From the NCBI RefSeq assembly GCF_037126285.1, contig NZ_CP147012.1, positions 1,240,001 through 1,304,000 of the forward strand: a stretch of 64,000 bases of DNA, in the 5' to 3' direction. The stretch comes from Bernardetia sp. MNP-M8. GTDB lineage: Bacteria; Bacteroidota; Bacteroidia; Cytophagales; Bernardetiaceae. Made by a program: the position numbers and the translations under genes. Of the stretch, positions 1 through 9,652 are shown piece by piece; the stretch's first letter is position 1; every line of letters begins with the position of its first letter. The notes under the pieces were generated by a model. That model was not told the DNA's origin and made no database searches. It saw nothing but the letters and a program-made list of their open reading frames with translations.

Positions 1-1388
1 TTTTTTTTACTTTCAAACCTATTATTTTTTGTAAAAAGAGGGTATTTATAATGCTTTAAATCCTCTCCTCTTTCGCTAATATAATAACCATAAATAATTG
101 CAGCTTCTTTAGATAAAGGCTTGAGAGTTTTGTTTTTTAGTGTTTCTATCAAATTTTCAAAAGAGCTTGGAAAGTAGGCAGCATTTGGAATATTTTTATA
201 AAATGCTGAACCATATACTATTGAAGGTTTTCCCCAAAAAGTTGCTTCTATCCCTGTCGTAGACCCAAAGCTAAGTACTTTATCACTCTCTTTCATAAGT
301 GCATAAGTATCTATATCTTCGGCTGGAAGAATAACTTCTACATTAGTATATTTTTGAGGTATCTGAATTATTTTTTGAACTTCAGCTGAATCAATTAAGT
401 TTTTTTGATTCGGATGTACTCTGATATAGAAAACATAGTCTGGATTATTTTTATTAAAGTCTTCTATTACTTGATTCATAATATCACTCTGTCTTCCATA
501 CGTTTTCCAAATATCATTGCCTAATGAAGCTATTTCATCTTCTGATGAATTAAAAATAGAAATGATATGTTTTCCGTCTTCTTTATACTTTTGGAAACTT
601 TCTGGTAATTTATGTTTCTTTTGATGTCCAATATAATTAATATCTATTTTATCTTTGGCAACGCTTCCTTGTTTTCTGTTTATAAACCAATCTGTTCCTT
701 TTTCTTGAGATTCTTTAGGATTTTTATTAGTAAAATCTACTGCAAGTTGTCCACTTAAATTAGTATCGTGAGGCAATGTATTTTCAAAAGTTGTATATTT
801 ATTAATTGTACTTCCTACCTCATAAGTGGTAAAAGGTATATTTTGATTTTTACAATATTCTAAAACAGTTCTATACTCTACAACTCTTCCATTATAAAAA
901 TATACCTTATCAGGTTTTACCTCCTTAAATATTGGAATTATCGAATCAATTATTGTATGGGCTGTATTTGTTATGGCTTTTAAGAGTTCTTTATTGTCCT
1001 TTATATCGGCATCTACATCTCTTGTAGAAGAAATAAAAGAGGAAGCAATACCTATTCCTAAATTTATATCTCTATAGGTATAAGATTTTACTTCTTCTAT
1101 ATGTTTTGAGGCTTCGAAAGGATAAGGTTTGGCTGTATTTTTCTTTAAAAAAAACATATTCTTCTCTCCTATTTGTAAATCTTTTAGAATTGTTCTTTGT
1201 TGATATTGACATTTGATACAAGTGATATGAGACTCCTTATTTTTGATGGCAAAACAGTGATCTATACTTGCATTACAACCTATAAAATAGATTTCATTAC
1301 CTTTCTCTTTTTCTAGTTTAACCAATTCTGCTGTTTCAGCTAACATATCCTCATATGAAGCTACAGTATTAAAGAACAAGCTTTTCAT
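1..1388 (-). CDS. Capsule/polysaccharide glycosyltransferase-like protein (3' end beyond window)
   Basis: An open frame runs from an ATG at 1388 on the minus strand to the window edge without a stop, giving at least 462 residues, so the C-terminus is missing. The region around 200-290 encodes LSFGSTTGIEATFWGKPSIV, which resembles the donor-binding loop of GT-B glycosyltransferases and capsule-synthesis proteins. The N-terminus has clustered cysteines (CNASIDHC and ITCIKC) that could form a small metal site. The start overlaps the cmk stop in a TAATG arrangement, so translation is probably coupled to cmk. I infer a role in surface polysaccharide assembly; donor and acceptor cannot be read from sequence. 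No signal peptide is evident, suggesting a cytoplasmic enzyme. Confidence 0.6.
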   Translation of the reverse strand, partial: MKSLFFNTVASYEDMLAETAELVKLEKEKGNEIYFIGCNASIDHCFAIKNKESHITCIKCQYQQRTILKDLQIGEKNMFFLKKNTAKPYPFEASKHIEEVKSYTYRDINLGIGIASSFISSTRDVDADIKDNKELLKAITNTAHTIIDSIIPIFKEVKPDKVYFYNGRVVEYRTVLEYCKNQNIPFTTYEVGSTINKYTTFENTLPHDTNLSGQLAVDFTNKNPKESQEKGTDWFINRKQGSVAKDKIDINYIGHQKKHKLPESFQKYKEDGKHIISIFNSSEDEIASLGNDIWKTYGRQSDIMNQVIEDFNKNNPDYVFYIRVHPNQKNLIDSAEVQKIIQIPQKYTNVEVILPAEDIDTYALMKESDKVLSFGSTTGIEATFWGKPSIVYGSAFYKNIPNAAYFPSSFENLIETLKNKTLKPLSKEAAIIYGYYISERGEDLKHYKYPLFTKNNRFESKK

Positions 1389-2104
1389 TAACTTATAGTT
1401 TTAAATATTTTTTCATTCATTAACTCTAAAACTCTCTCCACCTGCTCTTCAAATTCTAAATTGGTAGTATCGATTTCAATAGCATCATCAGCTTTACGAA
1501 GAGGACTTTCCTGACGAGTAGAATCTATCAAATCTCGCTTTTCAAGATTATTAATGATTTCAGAAAGCTCTACATTTTGTCCTAAACCTTCCAATTCCTT
1601 TTGACGACGTAAAGCTCTAGTAGCCACTTGTGCCGTCATAAATACTTTAAGCTCTGCATTAGGAAAGACAACTGTTCCGATATCTCTTCCATCCATAACA
1701 ATACCTTTGTTATTTCCCATCAAACGCTGCTGTGCCACCAAGAAATGACGCACTTCTGCAATCGTACTTACCTGACTTACACGCTCTGAAATGTGCATTT
1801 GACGAATAAGTGATTCTACATTTTCGCCATTTAAAAAAATATGGCTACTTTTAGTTTCTTCATCAAACTTAAATTCTAATAAAATAGAAGTGAGTGCTTT
1901 TCTGACCTGTTCTTTGTCTGTATGTTCGATACGATGACGATAAAAATAGAGTGTTACAGCTCTATACATAGCTCCTGTATCAATATAGGCATAACTTAAA
2001 CGAGAAGCGACAGTTTTTGCAGTGCTACTCTTACCACAGCCTGAGTAACCATCAATGGCAATGATGATGTTTTTAGTTTGTATATCCTGATTAGAGTGAC
2101 TCAT
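1388..2104 (-). CDS. cmk: Cytidylate kinase
   Basis: Phosphorylates CMP and dCMP to the diphosphates using ATP in the cytoplasm, serving pyrimidine salvage and CDP-lipid precursor supply. The 238-residue length fits the family. The P-loop GYSGCGKSS lies at residues 19-27, followed by YIDTGAMYRAVT (substrate contact) and the MDGRDIGTVVFP segment typical of bacterial CMP kinases. A TACCTTTG -7 box lies about 40 bases upstream. The stop codon shares one base with the ATG of the following glycosyltransferase-like gene, so the two form a transcription unit. The start at 2104 precedes a short polar extension before the first beta strand and is the only sensible one. Confidence 0.95.
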   Translation of the reverse strand: MSHSNQDIQTKNIIIAIDGYSGCGKSSTAKTVASRLSYAYIDTGAMYRAVTLYFYRHRIEHTDKEQVRKALTSILLEFKFDEETKSSHIFLNGENVESLIRQMHISERVSQVSTIAEVRHFLVAQQRLMGNNKGIVMDGRDIGTVVFPNAELKVFMTAQVATRALRRQKELEGLGQNVELSEIINNLEKRDLIDSTRQESPLRKADDAIEIDTTNLEFEEQVERVLELMNEKIFKTIS

Positions 2105-2142
2105 AACTTTTAATATCTTTCTATTTAAAAAATAACATGGTG

Positions 2143-2150
2143 CAAAGGTA
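2143..2150 (-). promoter_or_regulatory. Putative -7 box for cmk
   Basis: On the minus strand this reads TACCTTTG, a full match to the Bacteroidota sigma factor -7 consensus TAnnTTTG, followed by GCACCA. It sits about 40 bases upstream of the cmk start. No convincing -33 TTTG was found at the usual 17-23 base spacing. Confidence 0.45.
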
Positions 2151-2274
2151 CAAAACTTATATAAATAATTTTACACTGTCCCCATTTCAAAACAAAGTCA
2201 TTTTGTTAATTCTAATTTATAAATGTAATTTTACTGTATTGATTCTAAAAATATTTTTTTTGCTAAAAACCTAA

Positions 2275-4623
2275 ATGAAAAACTACCTTTCAATTTTAAA
2301 GCAATCAGCAAATAAATTGCGTTTATTATTCAGTTTTCCAAGAGGAGAATCGAAGATAATACGTTTTTGTCGTGTGTTGTGGTGGATAACAGGCATAGGA
2401 CTTATGAGTATAATCTTATTTTTTGCTGCCATTGCTTTTAATTGGTTTGGCTTTTTTGGTACAATTCCATCTTTGAAAGCTCTTGAGAATCCAAAAACGC
2501 CTTTACCTTCTGTCGTTTATACAGCTGATAGCATAGAAGTAGCTCGTTATTATAGTCAGAACAAAACACCTTTAAAATATGAAGATATAGACTCAATGAC
2601 AATCTTTTCTCTTTTGGCTACCGAAGATGCTCGTTTTGAAAATCATTCAGGTATTGATGCAGAGGCTACTTTTGGTATTTTCTTAGCTCTTTTAAAAGGA
2701 GATAACAGAGGAGGCAGTACAATCAGTCAGCAACTCGCTAAAAATATGTTTGATACTCGTTCGCAAGAAAACGTAGGAAAACTAGGCGATAAAGGACTAT
2801 TAAGTACCATTGTAGCAAAGGCAAAAGAATGGATTATGGCTGTTCGTTTAGAGCGTTCCTATACAAAAAGTGAGATTTTGACAATGTATCTCAATGAAGT
2901 TACCTTTGGAAATAATACTTTTGGACTTCATGCAGCAGCAAAGAAATATTTTTCTACTTCTCCTGATAGTTTAGAAATTCATCAATCAGCTCTACTAGTT
3001 GGTCTTTTGAAAGCTCCTTCTACTTATAATCCTCTTCGTAATCCTGAAAAGGCAATAAATAGACGAAATACGGTTTTGAATCAGATGAGAAAATATAAGT
3101 ATCTAACTCGCCACTTAGTAGATTCTCTTAAAGAGTTACCTTTAGACTTAACTATTTTTTATGAAGTAGCCGAAACAGGAAATAGCACCTACTATAAAAA
3201 CTATGTCACACAAAAGTTGAAAAATTGGTGTGATAAAAACGGATATGATTTATATGCAGACGGATTAGAAATTTACCTTACCATTGATTCCAAAATTCAA
3301 GCCCATGCAGAGGCAGCCATAGCCAAACAAATGCCTGTTCTTCAAGAAAAATTTCATCAGCAATGGAAAGGTTTAGTTCCTTGGACAGATAGTAACAAAA
3401 AACCAATTGAAAATTATATTGAGAATAATATAGCCAAAACAGATTACTACAAATATTTAGTAGAAAAATATGGAAAACAAAGCGATTCTATTCAAATTTT
3501 GCTAGAAAAACCTAAAAAAATGACGGTTTTTAGTTGGGAAAATATAAGTCATAGAAAAGACACTACACTTTCTAGTATTGATTCTATAAAATATTATAAG
3601 CAAATTATGAGGGCAGGAATGGTTTCTTTAGACCCTTATAGTGGACATATAAAAGCGTGGGTAGGTGGTCTTGATTTTGAATATTTCAAGTATGACCAAG
3701 TAAAACAAGCCAAAAGACAACCAGGTTCGACATTCAAAATGTTTGTCTATGCAACTGCTATTGATTCATTAAATATGTCTCCTTGTGATACAATTTTAGA
3801 TACCAATCCTATTATTAGATACGAAGAAAATGGCGAACAGAAAATTTGGACTCCTCATAATGCCGACTGGACAAACACCAATAGAAATATGACTTTAAGA
3901 CATGCTATGGGGCGTTCGATAAATACTGTAACAGCCAAACTAACCGAGAAAGTAGGTTGGACAACTGTTGCTCATTATGCTAAAAAAATGGGAATTACTT
4001 CACCTTTAGCAGAAGTTCCTTCTATTGGATTAGGCTCTAGTGATGTATCACTCTTCGAAATGGCTGGAGCTTATGCAACAATTATGAATGGTGGAATGTG
4101 GCAAGAACCTCAGATTTTATGGCAGGTAAAAGACAAACATGGCAAAACCCTTCATTATTTTCATGGCGAATCTCATCGTGCTTTATCCAAAGAATCAGCT
4201 TGGCTAATGGGTTATATGCTCAAAGGAGGTACACAAGAACCACACGGAACATCATTAGGTCTGTGGTCGTATGGCATTTTGGGAAATAACAATGATGTAG
4301 GAGGTAAAACAGGAACTTCTTCCAATTTTGCAGACGGTTGGTATATGGGTGTAACAAGAGATTTGGTAACTGGTGTTTGGGTAGGAGGAGAAGACAGAGC
4401 TATTCGTTTCCGTACCTCCGATGTAGGAGAAGGCTCAAAGACAGCACTTCCTATTTTTGGACTCTATATGCAAAGTCTTTATGCTGATAAAACTTCTGGA
4501 ATCAGAAAAGCTCCTTTTTTACAGCCTTCTGTCGAAATAAAACGTCGTTATTATTGTCCTACACCTTATTATGAGCGTTATCCTGAAAAAGATAGTACAT
4601 TAGTAGAGGAAGCTGTTGAGTAA
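2275..4623 (+). CDS. mrcA: Class A penicillin-binding protein 1A (transglycosylase/transpeptidase)
   Basis: Bifunctional peptidoglycan synthase that polymerises lipid II and cross-links stem peptides on the periplasmic face. One membrane anchor lies near residues 36-60. The GT51 domain follows with TEDARFENHSGID (catalytic Glu117) and GGSTISQQLAKNMF. The transpeptidase domain shows SxxK (Ser485-Thr-Phe-Lys488), SxN (Ser548-Ile-Asn550) and KTG (678-680). The 782 residues match the usual class A size. It is divergent from cmk across a 170-base gap and is followed 22 bases later by a membrane protein gene that may be co-transcribed. All catalytic motifs are intact. The symbol is by family; ponA is an equivalent name. 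Confidence 0.93.
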   Translation: MKNYLSILKQSANKLRLLFSFPRGESKIIRFCRVLWWITGIGLMSIILFFAAIAFNWFGFFGTIPSLKALENPKTPLPSVVYTADSIEVARYYSQNKTPLKYEDIDSMTIFSLLATEDARFENHSGIDAEATFGIFLALLKGDNRGGSTISQQLAKNMFDTRSQENVGKLGDKGLLSTIVAKAKEWIMAVRLERSYTKSEILTMYLNEVTFGNNTFGLHAAAKKYFSTSPDSLEIHQSALLVGLLKAPSTYNPLRNPEKAINRRNTVLNQMRKYKYLTRHLVDSLKELPLDLTIFYEVAETGNSTYYKNYVTQKLKNWCDKNGYDLYADGLEIYLTIDSKIQAHAEAAIAKQMPVLQEKFHQQWKGLVPWTDSNKKPIENYIENNIAKTDYYKYLVEKYGKQSDSIQILLEKPKKMTVFSWENISHRKDTTLSSIDSIKYYKQIMRAGMVSLDPYSGHIKAWVGGLDFEYFKYDQVKQAKRQPGSTFKMFVYATAIDSLNMSPCDTILDTNPIIRYEENGEQKIWTPHNADWTNTNRNMTLRHAMGRSINTVTAKLTEKVGWTTVAHYAKKMGITSPLAEVPSIGLGSSDVSLFEMAGAYATIMNGGMWQEPQILWQVKDKHGKTLHYFHGESHRALSKESAWLMGYMLKGGTQEPHGTSLGLWSYGILGNNNDVGGKTGTSSNFADGWYMGVTRDLVTGVWVGGEDRAIRFRTSDVGEGSKTALPIFGLYMQSLYADKTSGIRKAPFLQPSVEIKRRYYCPTPYYERYPEKDSTLVEEAVE

Positions 4624-4645
4624 AAATTGAATAAAAAAATATTTT

Positions 4646-5812
4646 ATGCAAGGAATATACAAACTACCAAAAGGTTGGGCTATATTTATGGGTATAGCAG
4701 GAGTTTTATTTATAGGGTTAGGCATAGGACTAATGCTGATTCCTTATTATTCAGAAAGCAAAGGAGAAGATATTTGGATAGCTTACTTATTATTATTCTC
4801 TATATTTACTTTACCCATTTCAGCATTGGGAATAGTAAGTCTATTTGAAGTTTTTTATGCAAAATTTGTCATTGAAGAAGACAGAGTTTATTCAAAAGGA
4901 CTTTTTAATAATTATTCTTTTTCCTTTGATGAGATTACAGGATTTAATAAAACTCAAAACTATGTTTCTGTTTTTTCTGGTAAAAAGCGTATGCGAATTT
5001 CTAAGTATTTAAAAGATATTGATAAGATACATGCTTGGCTAGATACAAAGTTTCCCAACCTAGATACCATAAGACAAGAGGAAGAAAAAGCAGAAGTAAT
5101 GAAAAATGCCGATGTTCTTCTTTCTCCATCTTATCAACAAAAATTAAAAACGGCAAAATATGTAACTTATTCATACAATGCTTTAGCTATTGGTAATTCA
5201 ATGTGGTTAGCTTTTTATCCAAAACCTTATAATTTTGCTGTTTTGGCAGGTATTATTGTTGTGTTGATAGGCATCTTAATTCCCAAATTTTCGTCTGGTC
5301 TAATCGCTTATACAGATTCGAAGAGTGATAAAAGACCTACTACAGCGATAGGTTTTACTTTACCGTGTTTGATAGTAGGCTTACGGGCTATGCTTGATGT
5401 AAATATATTTGATTATTCTCCTATTTGGACTCCTTCTCTTGTATTAGCTACTCTACTGACTTTAGTAATATCAATAGGAAAAGATTTTATTGTAAAGAAA
5501 GTAAGTAGTTATTTTCGTGCTTTGTTTCTTTGGGTACTTTTCTTTGGATATAGTTTTGGTGCAATAACACTCACTAATACTATTTATGATGACACTCCAG
5601 CAAAAAAATACAAAGCCCAAATTATAGATAAAAGAATAAGCTCTGGTGATGTAACTACCTATCACTTTGAACTAAATAAATGGCATGAAACAGCTCCAGC
5701 AGATGATATACAAGTTTCAGAAGATATGTATTATGAGTTAGAAAAAAATGATAGTATAGATATATATCTAAAAGAAGGAAAATTTGGTATTCCTTGGCTG
5801 ATACCTAATTAG
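4646..5812 (+). CDS. Multi-pass membrane protein with PH-like segment, unknown function
   Basis: A 388-residue protein I do not recognise. Two hydrophobic helices occur near residues 12-32 and 45-70. They are followed by a soluble beta-rich stretch (about 72-135: FVIEEDRVYSKGLFNNYSF) that resembles a bacterial PH-like fold. Four or five more helices lie between about 170 and 320, and the protein ends in a soluble tail of about 65 residues. The ATG at 4646 was chosen because the frame opens there and the N-terminus leads straight into the first helix. It lies 22 bases after the PBP1A stop, so it may share that transcript. Membrane location is clear; function is not. Confidence 0.7.
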   Translation: MQGIYKLPKGWAIFMGIAGVLFIGLGIGLMLIPYYSESKGEDIWIAYLLLFSIFTLPISALGIVSLFEVFYAKFVIEEDRVYSKGLFNNYSFSFDEITGFNKTQNYVSVFSGKKRMRISKYLKDIDKIHAWLDTKFPNLDTIRQEEEKAEVMKNADVLLSPSYQQKLKTAKYVTYSYNALAIGNSMWLAFYPKPYNFAVLAGIIVVLIGILIPKFSSGLIAYTDSKSDKRPTTAIGFTLPCLIVGLRAMLDVNIFDYSPIWTPSLVLATLLTLVISIGKDFIVKKVSSYFRALFLWVLFFGYSFGAITLTNTIYDDTPAKKYKAQIIDKRISSGDVTTYHFELNKWHETAPADDIQVSEDMYYELEKNDSIDIYLKEGKFGIPWLIPN

Positions 5813-5951
5813 ATAATTTCTAAAAAAATAACCAAAAACCCTCAACGTAAAACCAAATCATTACGTTCTACTTTTATAAACTTCAAAAAAAATGTATATT
5901 CTATAAAACAGACATTTATCCTATCTAAAAAATAAGCTGTAAAAGTTTTCT

Positions 5952-7103
5952 ATGCCTTCTACAAACCGTTCTCGTAGTTCACGAAGAAGAAAAGTAAAAT
6001 ATGACTCTTGGCGCAGACGAAATGCACGTCGTACATTTCGTTTTATCAATAGTCTTATTTTGGTAATTTCGGTAATTTCTTATTTATCGGTTCTTGTTTC
6101 CCCTGAATATTTTTGGATTTCAGGTTTTGTATCAATGCTTATTCCTTTTTGTTTAATAGCCAATGTATTTTTTGTTTTTCTTTGGTGGTGGCGCAAAAGA
6201 TGGTACGCACTTTATTCCTTATTTGTTTTGATTATAGGTTTTCCATTTTGGCAAGCCAGCATAAGTTTGGGAGGAGTTTGGAAAGAAGACGTAGAAAAAA
6301 GTAAAAAATCTTTATCTGTTTTGTCTTATAACGTACGAGAATTTGATGTCTATCAAGAGAGAGATAATAAGCATACAATAACAAAGAATACAATTAAGTG
6401 GATAAAAAATGACACTTCAGAGATAAAATGTATTCAAGATTTTTATAATTCAGAAAGTGCCAAAACGTTTAATACTAGAGAACAATTATCAGCACAAGAT
6501 TCAGACAACCCTTATTACTTTCATGTTCGTTATACCTCTGCTAATCATAATAAGGGACAGTTTGGTATAGCTATTTTTTCAAAATATCCATTTATAAGTA
6601 AAGGAGAAGTTCCTTTTAGAGTTCGAACTGATAATGGTGCTATTTTCGCTGATATAGTAAAAGGAAAAGATACAATCAGAATTTATAATGTTCATTTAGA
6701 ATCAATGAGTATCAATCAAAATGAACTTCAACTCATAGACCAGCCCGAACAAACTTTTTGGTATGCAGGCAAACGGCTCAAAAGAGGCTTTTCTATGCGA
6801 GCGCAGCAGGTTCAGACTATTATCAATCATATAGCAACAAGTCCATATCCAGTTATTTTGTGTGGCGATTTGAACGATTTGCCTTATAGTTATACCTATT
6901 TCAAACTTCGTAGAAACCTCAAAAACTCTTTTGAGAGTAAAGGATTAGGAACAGGATTTACTTTCAATGGGAAATTATTTTTTCTTAGAATAGACAATCA
7001 GTTTTATGATAGTGAAAAGTTAGATTGTATTTACTTCAATACTCATAGAGAAGTTCCTTTTTCAGATCATTATCCTGTTCGTGCAGTTTATGAAATAGAA
7101 TAA
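5952..7103 (+). CDS. Membrane-anchored endonuclease/exonuclease/phosphatase family protein
   Basis: A member of the EEP fold of Mg-dependent phosphodiesterases. A very basic N-terminus (RSRSSRRRKVKYDSWRRR) precedes three hydrophobic helices at about residues 30-100. The EEP domain follows with the opening strand LSVLSYNVREFDVY near 123, HLESMS, the CGDLND metal/phosphate motif near 303 and a terminal SDHYPVRAVYE motif. All the usual catalytic positions appear present. This N-terminal three-helix EEP architecture is common in Bacteroidota. The substrate is unknown and could be nucleic acid, phosphoinositide-like or sphingolipid-like. It lies 107 bases before a YcxB-like gene on the same strand. 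Confidence 0.85.
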   Translation: MPSTNRSRSSRRRKVKYDSWRRRNARRTFRFINSLILVISVISYLSVLVSPEYFWISGFVSMLIPFCLIANVFFVFLWWWRKRWYALYSLFVLIIGFPFWQASISLGGVWKEDVEKSKKSLSVLSYNVREFDVYQERDNKHTITKNTIKWIKNDTSEIKCIQDFYNSESAKTFNTREQLSAQDSDNPYYFHVRYTSANHNKGQFGIAIFSKYPFISKGEVPFRVRTDNGAIFADIVKGKDTIRIYNVHLESMSINQNELQLIDQPEQTFWYAGKRLKRGFSMRAQQVQTIINHIATSPYPVILCGDLNDLPYSYTYFKLRRNLKNSFESKGLGTGFTFNGKLFFLRIDNQFYDSEKLDCIYFNTHREVPFSDHYPVRAVYEIE

Positions 7104-7209
7104 GAAAAAAATTATGTTTTTGAGCATAAATGACTTTCGAAAGTTAAAATGTTTTGATTTTTTGGTATTCTATTCTTTATTTTTGCTTAAAAAAAGCGTT
7201 ATTTGTAGT

Positions 7210-7746
7210 ATGAAAGAAGAAAAAGAAAAAATAATAGAAGTAAAGGCAAAGCTCAATTTTGAAGAATATCTTCGACTAAATTTTTCGCTATTATTACGTA
7301 GCAAAATGGTTTGGTTGAGTATTTTTTTAGCGACCATGCTCATCGTAATGCTTTTAGAGAAACGTATTACAGATGGACAATGGGCTGACTCAGACCTAAA
7401 ACTTGGTTTACTTTTAAGTTTGATGGTGGTTTTATTTTTAGTTTTACCCATCCTTACTTATTTGAGGACAAAGACGTATTTCGAAAAAAATCCTTCTCTT
7501 TCAGAATTAACTACATTTTATTTTGAACCTGAACGCATAGAAGTAGTTACTTTAGAGAGTCATACCACTCTTACTTGGCGAAGAATATATAAAATAAGAG
7601 AATTCAAACATTATTTGCTTATTTATCAAAATAGGCATATTGTGTATGTTGTTCCAAAAAAATCATTTGATTCTGTTTCAGATATGGACGCAGTAAAAGA
7701 AATGATTCGCACCAAAACAAGATTAGGATATAGGCTCAAGGACTAA
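7210..7746 (+). CDS. YcxB-like membrane protein
   Basis: A 178-residue protein with two membrane helices (about residues 32-52 and 68-90) followed by a beta-rich C-terminal domain (YFEPERIEVVTLESHTTLTW ...). This matches the YcxB-like family layout, whose function is unknown. The frame is open from 7114, but an extension of 32 residues would place a hydrophobic stretch before the charged MKEEKEKIIEVKAKL start. I therefore favour the ATG at 7210, where family members usually begin. It follows the EEP gene on the same strand. Confidence 0.7.
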   Translation: MKEEKEKIIEVKAKLNFEEYLRLNFSLLLRSKMVWLSIFLATMLIVMLLEKRITDGQWADSDLKLGLLLSLMVVLFLVLPILTYLRTKTYFEKNPSLSELTTFYFEPERIEVVTLESHTTLTWRRIYKIREFKHYLLIYQNRHIVYVVPKKSFDSVSDMDAVKEMIRTKTRLGYRLKD

Positions 7747-7815
7747 TTTTGAACCAATAAAAATTTATGAACAGGTCGAAATAATAATTTTTCTCTAATT
7801 TATAATTAATTCTAT

Positions 7816-8361
7816 ATGCTTTGTTCTGTTTCTAGTTTTGGTTTAGTTTTACTTTTTTTAATTATAGGAGCTTTTTTTGCTCTAATTTCTTTGAGCATTG
7901 GAAAAATCTTTCGCCCCCATAATCCAACAAAAGAAAAACTATCTACTTATGAATGTGGAGAAGAAACTGTAATTGGAAGTTGGGGTAAGTTTAATATTCG
8001 TTTTTATTTGATAGCCTTAGTTTTTGTACTCTTTGAAGTAGAAATTATATTTTTATTTCCTTGGTCAAAAATCTTGATTGATTCTAAATTACAAGCAATA
8101 GAAAGTAGTTGGAAAATATATGCGTTCACAGAAGGGTTATTATTTATTCTTATATTAGTAATTGGTTTGGCGTATCTTTGGAAAAATAATTTGTTAGATT
8201 GGCAGTTTGATTTTTTACAGAAAGATGAAAAACAAGTATATATATCCAAAAACTTGATACCATCTCAACAAGGCACAAACGAAAAACTAGATATAACAAA
8301 AGATTCTAAAAAGGCTATTCCTAACTCTATTTATCAAAAAATAAATACACGTTACACCTAA
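7816..8361 (+). CDS. nuoA: NADH-quinone oxidoreductase subunit A
   Basis: Small membrane subunit of respiratory complex I. Three helices are visible (about residues 5-28, 64-86 and 92-115). Diagnostic motifs are YECGEE in the first loop and FNIRFYLIALVFVLFEVEII in helix 2, which carries the conserved acidic residues near the quinone and proton path. At 181 residues it is longer than typical NuoA (about 120-150) because of a polar C-terminal tail of about 45 residues. No other nuo gene is within the window, and the next gene is a sugar-phosphate transferase, so this subunit is detached from the usual nuoA-N cluster. Confidence 0.9.
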   Translation: MLCSVSSFGLVLLFLIIGAFFALISLSIGKIFRPHNPTKEKLSTYECGEETVIGSWGKFNIRFYLIALVFVLFEVEIIFLFPWSKILIDSKLQAIESSWKIYAFTEGLLFILILVIGLAYLWKNNLLDWQFDFLQKDEKQVYISKNLIPSQQGTNEKLDITKDSKKAIPNSIYQKINTRYT

Positions 8362-8440
8362 AGAATTATTATTTAATTAAAATGAATTTGAACAGATAAC
8401 ATCTCACTTTTTATCAAAATCATTATCTAATAACCTCATT

Positions 8441-9511
8441 ATGACTTGGATTAAATTACTTCTTAGCCTAGGTACTGCTTTTGCAGTCTGTTTACTCCTC
8501 ATTCCCGAAATCATCAAGATTGCTAATGCTCGCAACATACACGATGTACCCAATGAACGAAAAGTTCATACTGGTAAAATTTGTTCTTTTGGAGGAGTAG
8601 GAATTTTTTTTGGTTTTATTATTTCTACATTAGTATGGTCTTTTGTAGATATGACGCTGAATATGGAATTTTTACTTGGTGCTGTCTTGGTTATGGTAGT
8701 AGTAGGTATGCGAGATGATTTTTTACCTTTGAGTGCTTTTTGGAAATTGATAGGGCAATTTGTAGCAATAGCTGTACTTCTAATTGGGGATATTCGTATT
8801 TATTCTCTATATGGTTTTTTGGGAGTATATGAATTACATATCATTTTTAGCTATTTAGTTACTGGTTTTATAGTCATTGTAATTACAAATGCTTTTAATT
8901 TAATTGATGGAATTGATGGATTAGCAGGTTCGGTTGCCTTAATTGTTTTTAGTTTTTTCGGACTTTGGTTTGCCTTAGAGGGTAGTTTTGCCCTTTCGGC
9001 TATGTGCTTGGCTGTTTTGGGAAGTGTAGGAGGTTTTTTGTATTATAATTACAGTCCTGCCAGAATTTTTATGGGCGACACAGGCTCTTTAATGCTTGGT
9101 TTTTTAGCTACTGGTCTTTTAATTATTTTTCTGAATAAAAATGCAGCTTTACCTGAAACAAGCGAGTTACATATTGTTGCTCCTTTGGCTTTGCTTTCTG
9201 CTCTGATGGTTTATCCTCTTTTTGATACTATTCGTGTCTTTATGCTGAGAGCTTTGTCTGGGCGTTCTCCTCTTTCACCTGACCGTAATCATATTCATCA
9301 CTTGCTTTTAGACATCGGTTGTAGTCATTATTATATTGTAGGAATTGTGATTTTTTTGAATATTTTATTTGTGTTTATTTTTACTTTTATCGGACAAATG
9401 GGCTATTTATCTGATAATTGGCTAGTTCCTATCATTGTTCTGACAGCAAGTAGTTTAGCTGTTTTTTTACATAGAAAAGTAAAACGAAAACGAGAAACAG
9501 TAAATATTTAA
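8441..9511 (+). CDS. Undecaprenyl-phosphate sugar-1-phosphate transferase (WecA/TagO family)
   Basis: Transfers a sugar-1-phosphate, typically GlcNAc-1-P, from a UDP-sugar to undecaprenyl phosphate at the inner membrane, starting O-antigen or capsule repeat synthesis. Ten or so hydrophobic helices span 356 residues. Diagnostic motifs are GMRDDF (Asp92-Asp93), NAFNLIDGIDGLAG (150-163), FMGDTGSLMLG around Asp213, and the NHIHHLLLD loop at 283-291 that separates the WecA/TagO group from MraY. It ends at a strong bidirectional terminator. Exact sugar specificity cannot be read. Confidence 0.88.
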   Translation: MTWIKLLLSLGTAFAVCLLLIPEIIKIANARNIHDVPNERKVHTGKICSFGGVGIFFGFIISTLVWSFVDMTLNMEFLLGAVLVMVVVGMRDDFLPLSAFWKLIGQFVAIAVLLIGDIRIYSLYGFLGVYELHIIFSYLVTGFIVIVITNAFNLIDGIDGLAGSVALIVFSFFGLWFALEGSFALSAMCLAVLGSVGGFLYYNYSPARIFMGDTGSLMLGFLATGLLIIFLNKNAALPETSELHIVAPLALLSALMVYPLFDTIRVFMLRALSGRSPLSPDRNHIHHLLLDIGCSHYYIVGIVIFLNILFVFIFTFIGQMGYLSDNWLVPIIVLTASSLAVFLHRKVKRKRETVNI

Positions 9512-9582
9512 AGAGGTCTATAACAGATTTATTCATCTGAGTAAATCTTAGCTACTTGTAATTTATAATTCAAGCTAAATAA

Positions 9583-9619
9583 AAAAAACAGTATTCCATT
9601 TCAGAGAATACTGTTTTTT
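9583..9619. terminator. Bidirectional intrinsic terminator
   Basis: A perfect 14-bp inverted repeat (left arm AAAAAACAGTATTC, 9-base loop, right arm 9606-9619) lies between convergent genes. Each strand ends in a run of T, so it can serve both the sugar-phosphate transferase and the STAS-like gene. Confidence 0.85.
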
Positions 9620-9652
9620 GTTGAAAAATGTTATTTTATTATCAATTCTTGT

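Noticed and set aside
4627-4848. A 73-codon open frame starting just after the PBP1A stop
   Set aside because: It overlaps the longer membrane-protein frame at 4646-5812 in another frame and has a composition unlike real proteins of this window.
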